Below, one piece after another: positions 41,205-54,230 of a stretch of DNA of 64,000 bases (its first letter is position 1; each line of letters begins with the position of its first letter). Under the pieces are notes generated by a model that made no database searches, was not told the origin of the DNA, and saw only the letters and a program-made list of their open reading frames with translations. The position numbers were made by a program, and so were the translations under genes. This DNA is from Embiotoca jacksoni. Lineage: Eukaryota; Chordata; Actinopteri; Embiotocidae. The stretch lies in assembly GCA_022577435.1 (NCBI GenBank), contig JAKOON010000021.1:10229199-10293198 (forward strand), written 5' to 3'.

Positions 41205-42189
41205 TCACTTCTCTCTCTGTATTCGCTGTGACAGCTGTGCTTGCTCTTTTTAATTTTAGTAGGCCTGTTGGCTGCCGGGTGATTAATTGGGTGGCGGGGC
41301 TCAGGTTGTAAATAGATGTTCTATTCTCATGCTTGTTTTTCCCGGGTTAGGAAACCACGCAGCTGATTAGAATAATCACTGAATATGAAACACAGCAGGT
41401 GCGAGAAAGCCCAGGGTTAACGCAGGCAACACACACATACGGCTGTCTGTGTTTCCTCTCGTGTGTGGCCTCTGACAGACGAGCGGCATGCGACTCCAAG
41501 CCGGATGATGAGATGTGAGCAACGGCCATTAAAGTATTCTGGCCGCTCCCCACACTGTTACCACATAATGCCGTAACCACGAAGGCCCGAGATGTCGCTC
41601 CCGTGTCCCTGAACGGTCGCTACAGTCTCATCGCTACAGGAAAGCACAACGTGATTGTGTCCCTTTTCAGAAAGGACAGGTTACAATAACACAACCCGCA
41701 GCAGATGCAGTCTCAGCGTCCATCAACAAGCAGCCATGTGCTCAGATGACCAGTGAGCCCGTAACAACACCCACCAATAGGCTGCAGTGACTGACAGAAG
41801 CAGCCAAAAGCATCAGTGGGCTACTGGGCAGAGTAGCTGGTTTCTAGTCAGTAGAAAACACTGGGGACATTTGAACTTGCTTGCAGAATGAGCTGATTTA
41901 CCTGCTGAATGTATCAGCATATTTCTACCAAGTATAATTATCGGTAGCTTTAGTTCACTGCTAGCAACACACACAAGACAGTTTTGATCAAAGCAATGTT
42001 CCAAACCAAAATGCACTTTGGGAGGTAAAGTCAGCTTACAAAACATAATAATGTGATCCAGATCTTTGATGTTAAATTTTCACGTGCTATATAATGATAG
42101 ATGTTCAAACAACGCTGACCGTGCATGGAGTCAAACCTGCTTCCGACAATTTATGTTTAAATACAACTCAATTGTCCTGCGCTTGTCGT

Positions 42190-42513
42190 CTCCACCAACA
42201 GTTCTTCTCTTCTATCTCTATGCTGTCCTTTTCTCTCTCTGCTCTCCTCTCACCCCAACCGGTGGAGGCAGATGGCTCCGCCCACCTCTGAGCCTGGTTC
42301 TGTTGGAGGTTTCTTCCTGTTAAGAGGGAGTTTTTCTTCCCTCTGTTGGAGGTTTTTCTCCCTTAAAGAGGAGGTTTTTCCCTCCTAGCTAGAATTGTTG
42401 AATTGTTGAATTGTTGGGTTTCTCTGTATAATATTGTAACGTCTTGCTGTAAGGACTTTAATGTGTTAAGTGCCATGAAATAACCTGTTGTGATTTGGGG
42501 CTATATAAATAAA
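42190..42513 (+). repeat. Interspersed repeat family B, copy 2, with pentanucleotide tail
   Basis: Matches the reverse complement of 24529-24722. The 'ggtttcttcctgttaagagg' and 'gagtttttcttccc' blocks are partly reduplicated (three 'gaggttttt'-like copies at 42305-42385), and 'gaattgttgaattgttgaat' is tandem at about 42392-42415. The 3' end reads 'gccatgaaataacctgttgt' then 'gatttggggctatataaata', and runs straight into the (TTGAA)n array. A fixed 3' end with a short tandem tail suggests a retroposed origin; that is inference. Confidence 0.7.
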
Positions 42514-42637
42514 TTGAATTGAATTGAATTGAATTGAATTGAATTGAATTGAATTAAATTAAATTGAATTGAATTGAATTGAATTGAATTGAATTGAATT
42601 GAATTGAATTGAATTGAATTGAATTGAATTGAATTGA
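42514..42637. repeat. (TTGAA)n pentanucleotide microsatellite, ~124 bp
   Basis: About 24 units of TTGAA/GAATT with two TTAAA variants near 42555. It sits exactly at the 3' end of family B copy 2, as the same tail does in other fish copies I recall. Confidence 0.95.
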
Positions 42638-42669
42638 GTTACATCAGTAAGAAGTTTGGAAGGAAATTC

Positions 42670-42713
42670 CCTCATTATGTTATTATATTACATTTCTTGA
42701 TAACATAATGAGG
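42670..42713. repeat. Perfect 14-bp inverted repeat, 16-nt loop
   Basis: 'cctcattatgttat' (42670-42683) pairs exactly with 'ataacataatgagg' (42700-42713). It lies 33 bp after the pentanucleotide array. It could be a small MITE-like remnant or a chance AT-rich palindrome. Confidence 0.85.
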
Positions 42714-45604
42714 TAATTAACTAGTAACTGGCATTTTTTGGCAAGTTGCAATTTGTTCACTGACAACATCTTATTTAACAGATCTTGTAGAGCAATATCC
42801 AGTTATTAAATTTTTTTTTATGGTCTTGTTCAGGCACTTACAGCGTTTAGTTGAGGTGTTTACATCACTCAAAATCTCTTCTAAAGTGATTTTGTTGCCT
42901 AAATCTAAACAAAATGTTGCCTCTGAATTTAATCCAGCCAGCAATTATATTGAATCTAAAATTAACTTGAAAAAGTGCTCGACGTTAACTTGCACTATGT
43001 TGTGAGCATTATGTAAATAAAATAGAAAATGACCAAAGCAAAACTGTGCTTAATTTTGAATAATGTAAAGGAAATGTTTTTATCAAACCCTATATTGTAT
43101 AAATATTATTTGAGTGAGCTACCAAATAGTGTACACGGCTGATTCAATACACAACAACACTTCACTTGAAATGTATAAAATTGCAACACTTACTTAGTTG
43201 TCCATCCACCTGCTGCATGTTGTTTAAGTTTCATTGCGCAAGTTTGAGAGATCCGGACCGGATTGATTTATGATCCATGAATTGAATTTTGTTTGTACTC
43301 ACTTTGTTTCCGAAGAAAAATGCAACATAAAAACTTGGGTCATGTCCTTATAAGGCCAAATCACCTACACTACTCTAGTGATGATTGAGCAGATATTCAG
43401 GGCCTATTTATATGAACAGTATGTGCTTGCCACAGTATTGGTGTTGACCTGCTCCTCTGGCTGAATTGCTGTTTCCCGGTGCTGTCATGTTGTCTGTATA
43501 TCCTGTACATAATCTTGTTTAACAATCTTCTGTAATTTTAGTATAATCTTCTATTTCCGTGTGGTTTTAGAGATGACGTCGGTTTGTGAATAGTTGAGTG
43601 CTGAGTCAAAGTTGTTTGGTGTGCAGTTCAATTTCTCTCGTCTCTCCTCTGCCTCCTCCGTCCTGCCAGACACAACACACACCAGCTCCTCTCTGGAGGA
43701 CCCTCACACTGGAGTCCATTTGAACTTTACTCAGTGTTTGTTGTGAGTGAGACTGAATGCACACACTGGACAGAGCAGAGAGAGGCCGAGGGGCAGCTAA
43801 CGATCAATGGTGGAAGTCACCTGGAATCACCTCTTAAAACAGAGTTGTGTGGAAGAGTTTGATTGTCCTGACAGGCCACTTATTAAACACAGAGGTGTGT
43901 GTGCTCATCTGTGTATTGGTTAGGGTTTGTGATGTTTGTGACAAAAGGGTCTCAGAATACTGTCTTCTGTTTACTATGCTGATGAGCTTCACATCTTTGT
44001 GTTAAAGGTGCCCTGTGACTCCCATCGCTCCTCTGAAACAGATCAAAACTGCATTTTACAGTGAATATAATTATAATTATTTCTATCTATTTAACCCCTC
44101 ACCTTATGTTTGTATGTATGTATATTATACATTTTTCCTGCAAATATCTTCCACTCAAACTTTGCTGTAACATGCTCCTTCAGTTGTTCCTTGCACTTTA
44201 AAAACAGAATTAAAAACTGCCATTGTACCTTGTTTTAGGGTAATTAAATGTTGCTTTTTTTTTTCTAATTAAAGATAAATAATCATGTTAAGCACCAAAT
44301 GTACATTGTTAGATTTGTTTCAAAGTAACTGGTCATGATATTTCTTTGAAAGAGGGAAGAAAAAAAAAATCGATTTATTTTCAGCAAAACCTGACAAGAA
44401 ACAATTCTGCCTTTTGTTGGTCTTATTTCAAGGTGAAGCAGGTTGTAACAGTGTGTGTGGAGGCCAAATGAGAGTCCCGGTGACACTCGGTCCAGAAAGA
44501 GAATTGATGTAATAGGCTGCCTCTGTCTGCTTTAGTCTGCAGGTGTTTATTACTATTCATACAAAGACAAAAGTAAAGAGGAACAAGCCCACTCAAATTT
44601 CAACGATTGTCACTGTGTCATTTAATTTGAAACAATAATTTATTTCCAACAGTAACCAACAAAACTAGTTGACTTACAGCAACATTTAACTTTGTAACAT
44701 CACTGCCTATAAATAGGGTCGTATTTTAAGAACTGCTATCTTATTTCAAGATTTCAGAAAAATGTTTTGTCATCAAGTTTCAACATATGAACTTCTAAAA
44801 TGAGATAAACTCGTTTCAACAGTTCGTTCTCCTCCCCAGGTGTTAAATACTGCTGTTGTGTCGAAACTGTTGGTGTCGCATTTTGGCATCGGTCAGAGTC
44901 GAAGAAGGAGGTCAGGTGACGGAAAGTCAGCGAAACACAGGTCGTTCACCCAGGAAACCAGAATTCAGCCGTTTCAGTGAAAAATGTGAGCCAGTAAACC
45001 TACATAATGTATTTAACTAGTTAAACATACTCAAAATAACGTACATAACGGTACATATAAATATTTTACAGAAATTTAAACCATGACCAAGTTGTGTTGG
45101 TGCCCAATCCTGACCAATATGCAACTGTGTCACTTTAAACCCAAACCATGACCTCTTCCTGAACCTAACCTTATAGTTTTTGGTATTTAAACTTTAGGCA
45201 CTTTTTGCATATCTGAGACGTTAGAAAACTTTGAAAAGCATCTTTCCTTCCATGTAAGCATATGTGATTTGAGCTGGTCAAATCACATGGTGTCGTGTAA
45301 CAACTCGTACCTCAAAAACTATTAATTCTCAAGGAGGGACAACACGGGAGGAACCCCACCATCACACCCAAAGCTCATTTTACATGTGTTCGACAAATTC
45401 TGCTCTTCAATGTTACACTGTTTTGTTTTTTTGTAGTGGCTAAATTGTTTGATAGTTTCAAGAAAACTTCATTTTAATGGTAGAATTCTGCTTGAAATGA
45501 GCACATTTTTAACAGAATGTTTTGTGGTGACGCTTCTTGGCTCAGGTTGGCTTTGAAAAGACTAATGTTCACACTGTCAGCACTCTCAGTGGTCAAACTA
45601 TTTC

Positions 45605-45614
<10 letters not shown>

Positions 45615-45669
<55 letters not shown>
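45615..45669. repeat. (CA)n microsatellite, ~55 bp
   Basis: Uninterrupted CA array preceded by a short CT run. Confidence 0.97.
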
Positions 45670-45673
<4 letters not shown>

Positions 45674-46513
45674 CTATTAATAGACCCGGCCGTTCCGCTG
45701 CCTCTCTAACGTCACTGACGTGAGTGGAGATCGGAGCCTGAGGGTACAGAGATGTATGAATTCAAGTCTCAACAAAGAATCTGTGTGTGAATGCGAATAA
45801 ATCTGTGGATCTCTGACGTCATAAAATTATACTGACCAGAATCTGAAAATTAGCCTGATTACAGTGAAACTGACATTTACTGCATAAACTTTCTTGAACA
45901 CATGGTTTACTTGTGACCGGTTGAAAAATTGAAGCATTTCTGGGAAAGCAGGTTTGGTTATTGCCGATACTCTAAAATGTAAAATTGTACTTTTTTTTTT
46001 ACTTGAGGGTTGCAATGACTTTCATTATCCTTATCCCACTGTGTCATAAAACGCACATGTTGAGAACATTTCCATCATAAAGCTGCAAGTGATCTGTGCA
46101 AGTATGGTTGTAAAAATGTGAATAATCGTGATTTGGACGGCCACCATTCATTTTATCATTTAGATCTGTGCTTTTCCATCAGTAACAATGTAATATGTCC
46201 ACATGTGTCCCCGGAATAAAATCTATTCTTAACATTTGATTGTTAAACTGAATTGATGCTGCACTTTAAATGCACAGAGGCAAATACAACAAAAACATTT
46301 TATTCTGGTCTATTTCCTTCATGCAGACAAACCACGCTGCTAAACATGCTGCATGTCAGCTACATGTTGTCAATCACAGCAGTAACAGCTTTATTTGTTT
46401 ACCGAAACAAATCCCTCAAAATATATTCTGTATTTTATTGACACGCACAGCACTTTTACACACAAACACCCAGGCAGAGACACACACCTGCTGAGCCACA
46501 GGCATGCCCACGC

Positions 46514-46516
<3 letters not shown>

Positions 46517-46591
<75 letters not shown>
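46517..46591. repeat. (GT)n microsatellite, ~75 bp
   Basis: Uninterrupted GT array flanked on both sides by 'ggcatgc' (about 46501 and 46593). Confidence 0.97.
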
Positions 46592-46593
<2 letters not shown>

Positions 46594-47515
46594 GCATGCA
46601 GGAGTGTGTGACGCCGCCGATGCACGTCACCGACTCAGGAGCTAATTCTGTCCTCCGGGAGTGGGCGTCGATGACAGGAACACAAGCCCGGTTACTCTGC
46701 ACATCATCCGGACGGAGACATGTGAATGTGTGAAAACCCATCTGAATGTTTATGTGTTCTCTAGCTCGTATTTACCCACATACAGCGCTTCGACTGGACC
46801 GACTGCTCACCTCCAGAGTCCCCATGAGCGTTTTATGACTGTTCAGCAGTCACGCAGCGAGGCTCTTTAATGCTCAAAGGTACCATAAAACACAAATGTA
46901 GTCCCATTTTAATTAAGTTCTGTTTGGAAGTGAAAATCCTACAATCTCAATTTCGCAGCGCAGCAGTTTAGCTTTTACACAAGAAATAGAAGATGTGGCT
47001 GGTTTCCACAGGTCAGGGTTGTGAGGAGTTGATCACCATGCTGGAGTAGGAAGTGAAAGGTGTCCCCGTCATGCACCAGCCACCGTCCTCTAATGTCCAA
47101 TACGACATCCCGACCTACACCTGCCTCTCCATTTTAACCTTCCGATGGCTCTATCACCACATGCGGTATCTGTAAAGATCATAAATCCTAAGTGCTCTCT
47201 CACATTGGGAAAGGACAGTCAGACGTACACAACTGTAGAAATAAACACACACACACGCCTGACACTGCAGTGTAATTGGGATTTCATATAAATCCACTCT
47301 TGTGCCAGGAAAAATATTATTTTCAAAGGTTTGAGCTGCACATGAGAAAATATCAGCTGCACTCAGAGCCTCAAGTTAAACCTGTTTTTTTCTGAGCCAT
47401 GTAATCAAAAACTACCGAGTTCAAGAGGCACAAGAGTTTTAAAAAAAAAAAAAGTTTTTTTTTTTTTTTCATTTGGTTCTCCTGGAAACAGAATACAGCA
47501 TGTGTAAGTGACATT

Positions 47516-47525
47516 CACACACACA

Positions 47526-47588
<63 letters not shown>

Positions 47589-47597
47589 ACGCACACA
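47516..47597. repeat. (CA)n microsatellite with GC interruptions, ~82 bp
   Basis: CA array with CG units near both ends ('acgcgc' and 'acgcacacgcacac'). Confidence 0.95.
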
Positions 47598-47734
47598 TAA
47601 TCTTAAAGGTCCATTTCTACTGGGCAGCTTTCTCTGCGTCAGGTAGTATCTTGGTCCCATACCTCTAAATCTCTGCACATATCTTTTTAGTAATCAATGA
47701 AAAATGAGAATGACCCTTTGATAAAACCTCCAAA

Positions 47735-48150
47735 GAACAACTGTCCAATCATAACTGTAACTGTTGGACTGAGTGGCTGCTGCTGCCGGCTCCTGAAGTC
47801 CACAACAACCTCCTGTTTTTTGCTGATGTTCAGAGAGAAAGTTAGTCTGGCACCAGGTTGCCAACTTCTCCACATCATTAGTGGGTGAGGGCGGTGCGCA
47901 GGACGTAAGAGGTGGCGGCGACCATTTTGGACAGAAGGCGAACTGAAGTAAGTCAATAGTGTTGTGGATGGAGGAGCAGATGGCATTTTTAATAAGTCCC
48001 TCAAAAAGCCTTCATGACTAATGATGTGGTCAGTGGTCATTGTTCTTGCACAGGTCTCGTTGAAGAGAGAGGTAAGCAGCCCAGTGAGCCTGGTCCACAC
48101 AGGCCACTTTCCTGGTGTCCACCTTCTTCAGAGACCTCCAATCCTCGACC
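47735..48150 (-). pseudogene. Fossil non-LTR retrotransposon reverse transcriptase (minus strand)
   Basis: On the minus strand several reverse-transcriptase blocks of a Rex1/CR1/L2-like LINE appear in the right order but in different frames. A 'LKKVDTRKVA' block (about 48095-48125) corresponds to the family's 'xxTRKAAGPD' motif. The 'EGLIKNAICSSIHNTIDLLQ' and 'FAFCPK' pieces (about 47925-48015) correspond to the region before 'DPLQFAYRPNRS'. 'LRTALTH' follows. Finally come 'LATWCQTN' and 'LNISKKQEVVVDFRSRQ' (about 47780-47870), the motif that follows the catalytic FADD in these enzymes. The catalytic FADD segment itself is deleted between 47880 and 47890, and several frameshifts are present. 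It is clearly dead; clade assignment is tentative. Confidence 0.6.
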
Positions 48151-50935
48151 TCTGAGATGGTAATTGCATGTAATGCAATATAATGTAATTGCATGCCCAT
48201 CAATAACAGGACTGAGCTCGTCGGCAGGCAAGTGCTAGTGCGGTTACTCTGGGTTTCAGATTGTCAGCCAGAGAAGAATCAGCATTGTCAATGTGCGTCA
48301 GAGAGCATTGCACGCTGCTTTATACTCGCTGGGTCCACTGACATGAGCCTGTCAGCCTGTCGTACCACTTTAAAATACATGTTTCACACAATACTGGAAA
48401 GCGTGCACAATTAGCAACAGTAACTGCCGAGGGCGCTCTGATTTCTTTTAGAATCATGATATAAAGGCATCTTTTGCATAATATCATATTTGGCAACACA
48501 AACAGTTGTTGGTGTTATTGGCAAAGTGTGAAATGATGAACCGAGCCTGTTTTTAAAATAAATCACAATAATGAGCCGTTCACTGATTTAATGCTTTAAA
48601 GAAACTGTTTTGTCTTAACTGACTCCATTTCCTCCTGCATACCAAGTAATAATGAAGTGTGAAATCTGAGCAGGATTAGTATTTATATGTTCTGAAGGAG
48701 TCAGGAGATATGTTTTGTTATATAGCAGCACTGCATTATAAACAAGTCATCTACTCACCATTAGTGACCTTTAGCCTCATTAGCTGACCTCTCGTTATCT
48801 GGACATAATCAATCCAGGACAGAGTCAAACAGATCAGTTTGAGTTGTCATTTTATGCATAATATTTATGAGTTTGTCTGTGACAGTGTTTCTGTACCTAA
48901 TACTTACCTACAAAATGTCACAATAACTTCTCATATATCTATCTCTATATCACTATCTCATCAGTTTGATAATTGAAGAAGAACTTTTCCTTCCTCTTTA
49001 TTATATTATATGGTAACATAGCAACTAGTTGAATGATATTGAACCTCATATGTTATCAGTATCTGTCTGTGTTTTATTGTTGATTTTCTCAGCTCTGTTT
49101 GAGTGTTTTATGCAAATGAAAGGGAAGAGATGTGTTTGCCATGTGGGTGTCACAGGTGGTGTTGTTCAGTCAGAGCTCACGGCACACCCATACCAGGAAC
49201 ACCAAACCCAACGAGGATGTAAATGTGGTGGGAATTACTCCATTACAAAAAGCAATTGTAGATATGTGGCTTTATTCAAGAGAAGGTGAAGTTTGCAGTT
49301 TTTCAACAACAGTAATTTTTGCTCGCTTTCTGTGTTTAGCTGCAGTGGAAGTGTAGGTATAAAAAGAGTGAATTTTACTCGAAAAACACCACAAATGTTT
49401 AGCATTTAATATTCGTTTGATTTCAATGGCTGATGCCATATATGAGCCCCACAAAGAATTCAGCGTCAAACAGTTATTTATAAATATTTTATGAATCATT
49501 TAAAAGAGATCAAAGCCATTACGCAACGTTAGTTTTGCCCGGCTGTGAAAAAGAGCCAGGCAGAGGTTTCTCTCTTCTTGATGAATGTCTGTTGTTAATT
49601 AATACTGGTAATTTATTAATGATTAGATTTTGGTCCAATGAGTCAAATCATTTTTCAAAATTTGTCTCAGCATTGGATTATAAGTGACCTGTAAAGCCTT
49701 ACTAAATGAATTATTAATTGTCAATACAGTCGTTGTTTCCAACGTCTAAAGGTTTTTAGAAGGAGGACCTGAAATTATCTCCATCTACAGGCACGAGGAG
49801 AACGTGCTCGTCACAAATTTTAAATGACCAACAAACTGCGGTCCATCAACAGTTAGCGTCCCCAGTGTGTGTTCGAAGCCCCGGCAGCTGTTAATTGCTC
49901 TTCCCTAATCTCCAGCCACACAGCTGTTACAATGACTGTTTTTATTTATGCCCCTTAAAAACACACAGAAATACCAGAAACTATCTCTGCTGAACAGTGA
50001 AGAGATTTCTGTGCGTTTGGCAGCCAATAAATGAATTTGAATTTGATCGCTAGCTCGTTTAGCAGAGAGGGATTCTTGCTTAGCTCGGAGACAATTAGAG
50101 CCAATCAGCTGTGAACACAGTCTTTCCATAAATCTTATTTTCAGGCTGTGCAGCGCAGAGTCCCACGGCTCATTCCAGTCTTACCCCAAACAAGACCTCC
50201 CCCGCTCCCTCTTTCTCCTCCAAGGAATTGAGGGTATTGATTTTCCTGTGCGATAATTATAGCTTTCATTAACAGAGGCTGCAAAACAGAGTGGTCCCCT
50301 CTACAAAGTCATTTCACCCAAAGGACATGTTTGTGTATTGTCTCTTCTAAATATGAGCGAGATGACCAATGAATTGATTCGGAGCAGCTGGCCAGAAGTT
50401 ATCAATAACCAGGTCAACTTATGCTGAACCAACAGTGTATCTGCTGGGTTGGGAAAAAGAAAATCAGCAATCAGAGGACCTCAGAGAGAGTCTCTCAGAG
50501 CAATCACAAGAAGTTGGATTTAATTGGAAGCCATGAGTAGAAATGAGTGTTACGTGAGACGTTTTATGGGATCAGGCTTTGAGGAAGCGTTCTGTACAAC
50601 TTATAAGGTCTTACTAAGCCAGGTGAAGTTACAGTTAGTCTCATTAGTCACTTTTTGTTAACCTGGGGCACCGGATCACTCATGAGATCATAAGAGGGAT
50701 ATCAGGGGTCACGAGATGATTAATAGGAAAGCCAAAATTACTCTCGGTGTAACATTTTCAGGCCTCTAAAGGGTATCCAAACAAAACCAAAAGAGACTGC
50801 AAAATCTTGCTTTGGTTGAACCGGAGATATGAACCAGTGACAAGGGATCAGAAGCAAACTACTTATTGGTTGATTGTTCACCAAGCAGGAACGAGCGGTG
50901 ACGTCACCCATCGGTTTGTGAACTGCCGTTATGAA
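48151..50935. other. Non-coding DNA
   Basis: No gene recognised and no large repeat seen. The part from about 49860 to 50420 is non-repetitive, of balanced composition, and rich in short homeodomain-like AT motifs (for example 'cgataattatagctttcatt'). It is a plausible conserved non-coding element, but this cannot be shown from one sequence. Confidence 0.5.
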
Positions 50936-51413
50936 GCCTCAAGTTCGGATTTTGGCCGTCGCCATCTTCCTACCTCAGAGCGGTTTGGAGCCCCAAGTGA
51001 CCATAAGCTAAGGAGGAGCGAGCGCTGGATCTGACTCCCTCTGAGTTGACTTAAAACCCGTTGACATTACGTCCCGCTCACCGATAGCGGAAACTTGACT
51101 GCGATACCGGCCTGTCAATCAAACTGACACGCCCACAAAAACCCTGTTTTATTTTTTTATGAATGACGAGATTATTTTCAGATGGACCACCAGAAAATGA
51201 ATAATAAGGAACTTCAGCTAACAACACCATAAGAACTTGTGTACAAAATTGAATGACTTTGTATTTCATGAGAAAAGTTGAATGGGAGTCTATGGAGCCG
51301 AAGGTTTTTTTGGAGCCAACCCCTAGTGGCCCTCGGTGGTATTTCAGTTTATGGCTCTTCCACATTGGCCTCATTTTTCAGAACTAGTAGCTACGTCCAC
51401 TTTTATATTCAGT
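50936..51413 (+). repeat. Interspersed repeat family A, copy 3
   Basis: Same order of blocks as the reverse complement of 29403-29862. They are 'ggtttggagccccaagtgac', 'gcggaaacttgactg', 'cctgtcaatcaaactgacac', 'tttcatgagaaaagttgaat', 'gggagtctatggagcc', 'ctcggtggtatttcagttta' and 'ctacgtccacttttatattc'. The left part ('cctcaagttcggattttggc' then 'cgtcgccatctt') may also belong to the element. Confidence 0.75.
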
Positions 51414-52484
51414 CGGTGGTGTACACAAAGCAAACACAGGAGGACTGACTGACATTTTTGGCACCCTTGAGACAAACGTTTAACTGAGGAGGTATAGTTC
51501 TTGATTAAGAGGAATATAAGGGAATAAACATGCTCGTGTTTGACCGGGTTGATATTTACCATGTTCACCTTCTCATTTAAGCAAGTTAGCATGCTAACTT
51601 TTTGCTAAATTCCACTAAATACAAAAGTACAGCTGAGGCTGATTGGAATGCAAAGTTCACATGATGATGGTTCAAAAAGAAAAGTGAGCAACTAATCACT
51701 AGAGGCCGCTGCGAACGTCTAAACCAAATCCACTACAATCCATCCAAACCACAAATATCAGCCTCAGTCATTAAGATTCATCATGTGGGAGTCAGGCATG
51801 TTTCTACAAACCTTCATCATGATCTAATTGTGTTTGAGATACAAAACTAAAAAGACTAAACAATCATTTAACGGGACACAGTTGCCTCTCCTTAGGCTTT
51901 GCAACTAATTAGGCAAAAATGTTTTCAAAGATACACAGACAGGGAAGAAAAAACCTTGAAGGAATAACTGGGCAGGCAGAACCAATGAAAAAAATATAGA
52001 CAATAAGGAGGAAGATACTAGAAATTCATTTGTTTTTGGTCCGTGAGGCCGGTACCTCTGCACAGGAAGGAGCTGGCTCAGGAGGAGTATTGGGATTCAG
52101 CTCTAGTCCTCTTCCTCTGTTTTCTATTCCGTCTGTGTGAAGCAGTGAGAGCAGGAGAGATAGACTGTTCTCTGTATCAGCACTCCAGGGGCTGCATGGC
52201 AGGCAGAGACAAGTTGCCAACAGTTTCTCCATCACATGGAGAGCTTCTCGTCTGTATGTGCGCAATCAAACCAACCTGGTATTCGAGAGTCCGTATTAGC
52301 TTTCCCATGTCCTTAATGTACGAGCACGCTGGTGCAATATTGCAAAGTGACACGGCATCCGAGAGCCCGGAGCATTATTGTAGAGGGGGACAAGAAGTTC
52401 CTCATGAGAAACATATGTTTCAGTGTGCCACGGCTAACCTTGGCCTGTCAGAGAAGCTGTTTGTTTTGGACTACCTTTTCTCTA

Positions 52485-52486
<2 letters not shown>

Positions 52487-52549
<63 letters not shown>
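52487..52549. repeat. (TG)n microsatellite, ~63 bp
   Basis: Uninterrupted TG array, 155 bp from a complementary (AC)n array. Confidence 0.97.
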
Positions 52550-52553
<4 letters not shown>

Positions 52554-52702
52554 GTAGGAGGTACATCGTCCCTCCACTTGAGCTGCCCTTGGCTTACTGC
52601 AGTATGTCTCTCTCTCTTTGGCCCATTCTGTAGAAACTCTCTCGCACAATCTTTCGAGTAATTGTAATCGACATAAGCATGCATACGTATGCACACGCCA
52701 CT

Positions 52703-52703
<1 letters not shown>

Positions 52704-52748
<45 letters not shown>

Positions 52749-52753
52749 ACACA
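52704..52753. repeat. (AC)n microsatellite, ~50 bp
   Basis: AC array with one 'at' interruption near its right end. Confidence 0.96.
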
Positions 52754-54107
52754 GGCTCACACCCTCTCAGGGCAGATGTACAGGCTTGAATGACCCGTTG
52801 TTTCTGAGTGGTTGCTATAAAAAGCAGCTCTCCCCGCTCCGAGTTGATAGAATTGCATAATGAGGATGATGTCAGCATTGTTCTTCCCACGGTAACAAGT
52901 GACGCTGACGGGCAACGGAGGCGAGGAGCAGGGGGGGAGACAGAGGTAGAGATGGGGGAGAGAAACAGCAGAGAGTGGCAAGAATGTAAAGGAAAGAAAG
53001 TCAAAGCTGCAACATGTGAGATTTCTATGTCACAACACGCTCATCAAGTTCAATCACAAAGTGACGCTGCAGCAAAAAGGAGCGTACCATTAAGGTCGAA
53101 CATTTAAACTGCTGGTTGGTATGGAAACTTCTTCTTCCTTCTTCTTCCTCCGATGACGCAGAATCAAGAAATTGATACGTCTCATAATAGCGGTCAGTTT
53201 GTGGAAGCTGAACTGTGGTAAATATTTGACCTCTCTCATCCCCCTGACATCTGCTGGTATTAAGTGTCACAGACCATAAACAGGAGCAGTTCACTGAGCT
53301 ATTACTATGTAAAAATACTCAGTTAAAGGTCTGTCAATCAAAATGTTCTAATCTCCTGTTTTACAATACTGGATCATATAATATTGATGTTTTTATGTGT
53401 AAGGAGCATTTTAATGTTATCAGCTTGATAAAGATTTATTTTATTATAAGTTCTTTCAACATTCACTACTGGGAATGATCACTTTATCTTTCTGCAATTT
53501 CCTTTGTAAATACATTTGTTTGGGACCAGTAACTCACATTCTGAACTAAAATGATAAGGGCCTTTTAGAGTAATACGGCAATTTAGCATCACACTTCCAT
53601 AAAGTTGATGCCCTCAAAAGAAAAAGATTCCAAAACAAATCACCAAATTGAAGCAGCAGGAGCCAAAATATCTTACTTTTCAGTCTGTGGCTCAATTTCT
53701 TAAAACACAGAATCCTACATTTCCCATAAGGCAACCAGTGGCATCATTGTGATTGACTGTGCTTAGTAAATAATCATTTTAGTCAAAAGCCAACGTTTTT
53801 GTTGTTGTTTTGATGTCATCAGGGTTTTAATTGTATCATCAAAATATAATTTATTATACCATCATCATATCCGTTATATACTCACATTATGCAGGTTCTA
53901 GACTTTTGTATGTAATGAAATAACGCACTAAACTGGGTAACACAAGTGGTGAGAAAGAGGAGGAATATTGTGACGAGAGGCCTACAGCTCTCGTTGCTCG
54001 GTGGATCCCAAGCAGGTTGGTCCTGACTTTTTGGTTTGATCTATTTTTGAATGTGAAATGACAAGAGATTAGAATTGTAATATAGCTTCATGGGTCCAAG
54101 CAGATTG

Positions 54108-54230
54108 GTGGTTCAGTGGTTAGCGCTGTCACCTCTCAGCAGGATGGTTCAGGGTTTGTGTCCTGCCTGGGGCTTGCTTAGAATCTCAACTGGGTTGGGT
54201 GACTTTGATTTCTAATAGCCCATAGATAAC
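54108..54230 (+). repeat. tRNA-like SINE-type repeat fragment
   Basis: 'ggtggttcagtggttagcgc' resembles a tRNA A-box region. 'cagggtttgtgtcctgcc' resembles the B-box consensus GGTTCGANTCC, about 35 nt further on. The following 'ctaatagcccatagataaca' block also matches a teleost repeat I recognise in this arrangement. The middle of that repeat is missing, so this is a shortened copy. It does not fold as a complete tRNA gene. Confidence 0.5.

Larger units (their letters stand above)
42714..47734. other. Non-coding DNA with microsatellites
   Basis: No gene recognised. It carries (CA)n at 45615-45669, (GT)n at 46517-46591 and (CA/GC)n at 47516-47597, with AT-rich sequence between them. ORFs overlapping the arrays are His-Thr or Val-Cys artefacts. 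Confidence 0.6.
51414..54107. other. Non-coding DNA
   Basis: No gene recognised. It contains a (TG)n array (52487-52549) and an opposite-phase (AC)n array (52704-52753). The 196-codon plus-strand ORF at 52043-52633 reads through the (TG)n array and has no recognisable domain. Confidence 0.6.

Noticed and set aside
47687..48100. 137-codon minus-strand ORF taken as a gene
   Set aside because: Reverse-transcriptase blocks are spread over other frames of the same region, so this ORF is a chance open frame across a LINE fossil.
52043..52633. 196-codon plus-strand ORF
   Set aside because: It runs through a (TG)n array giving Val-Cys repeats and has no recognisable domain.
54108..54190. Possible tRNA gene
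   Set aside because: A- and B-box-like sequences exist, but I could not form an acceptor stem and anticodon arm; it fits a SINE-like repeat better.
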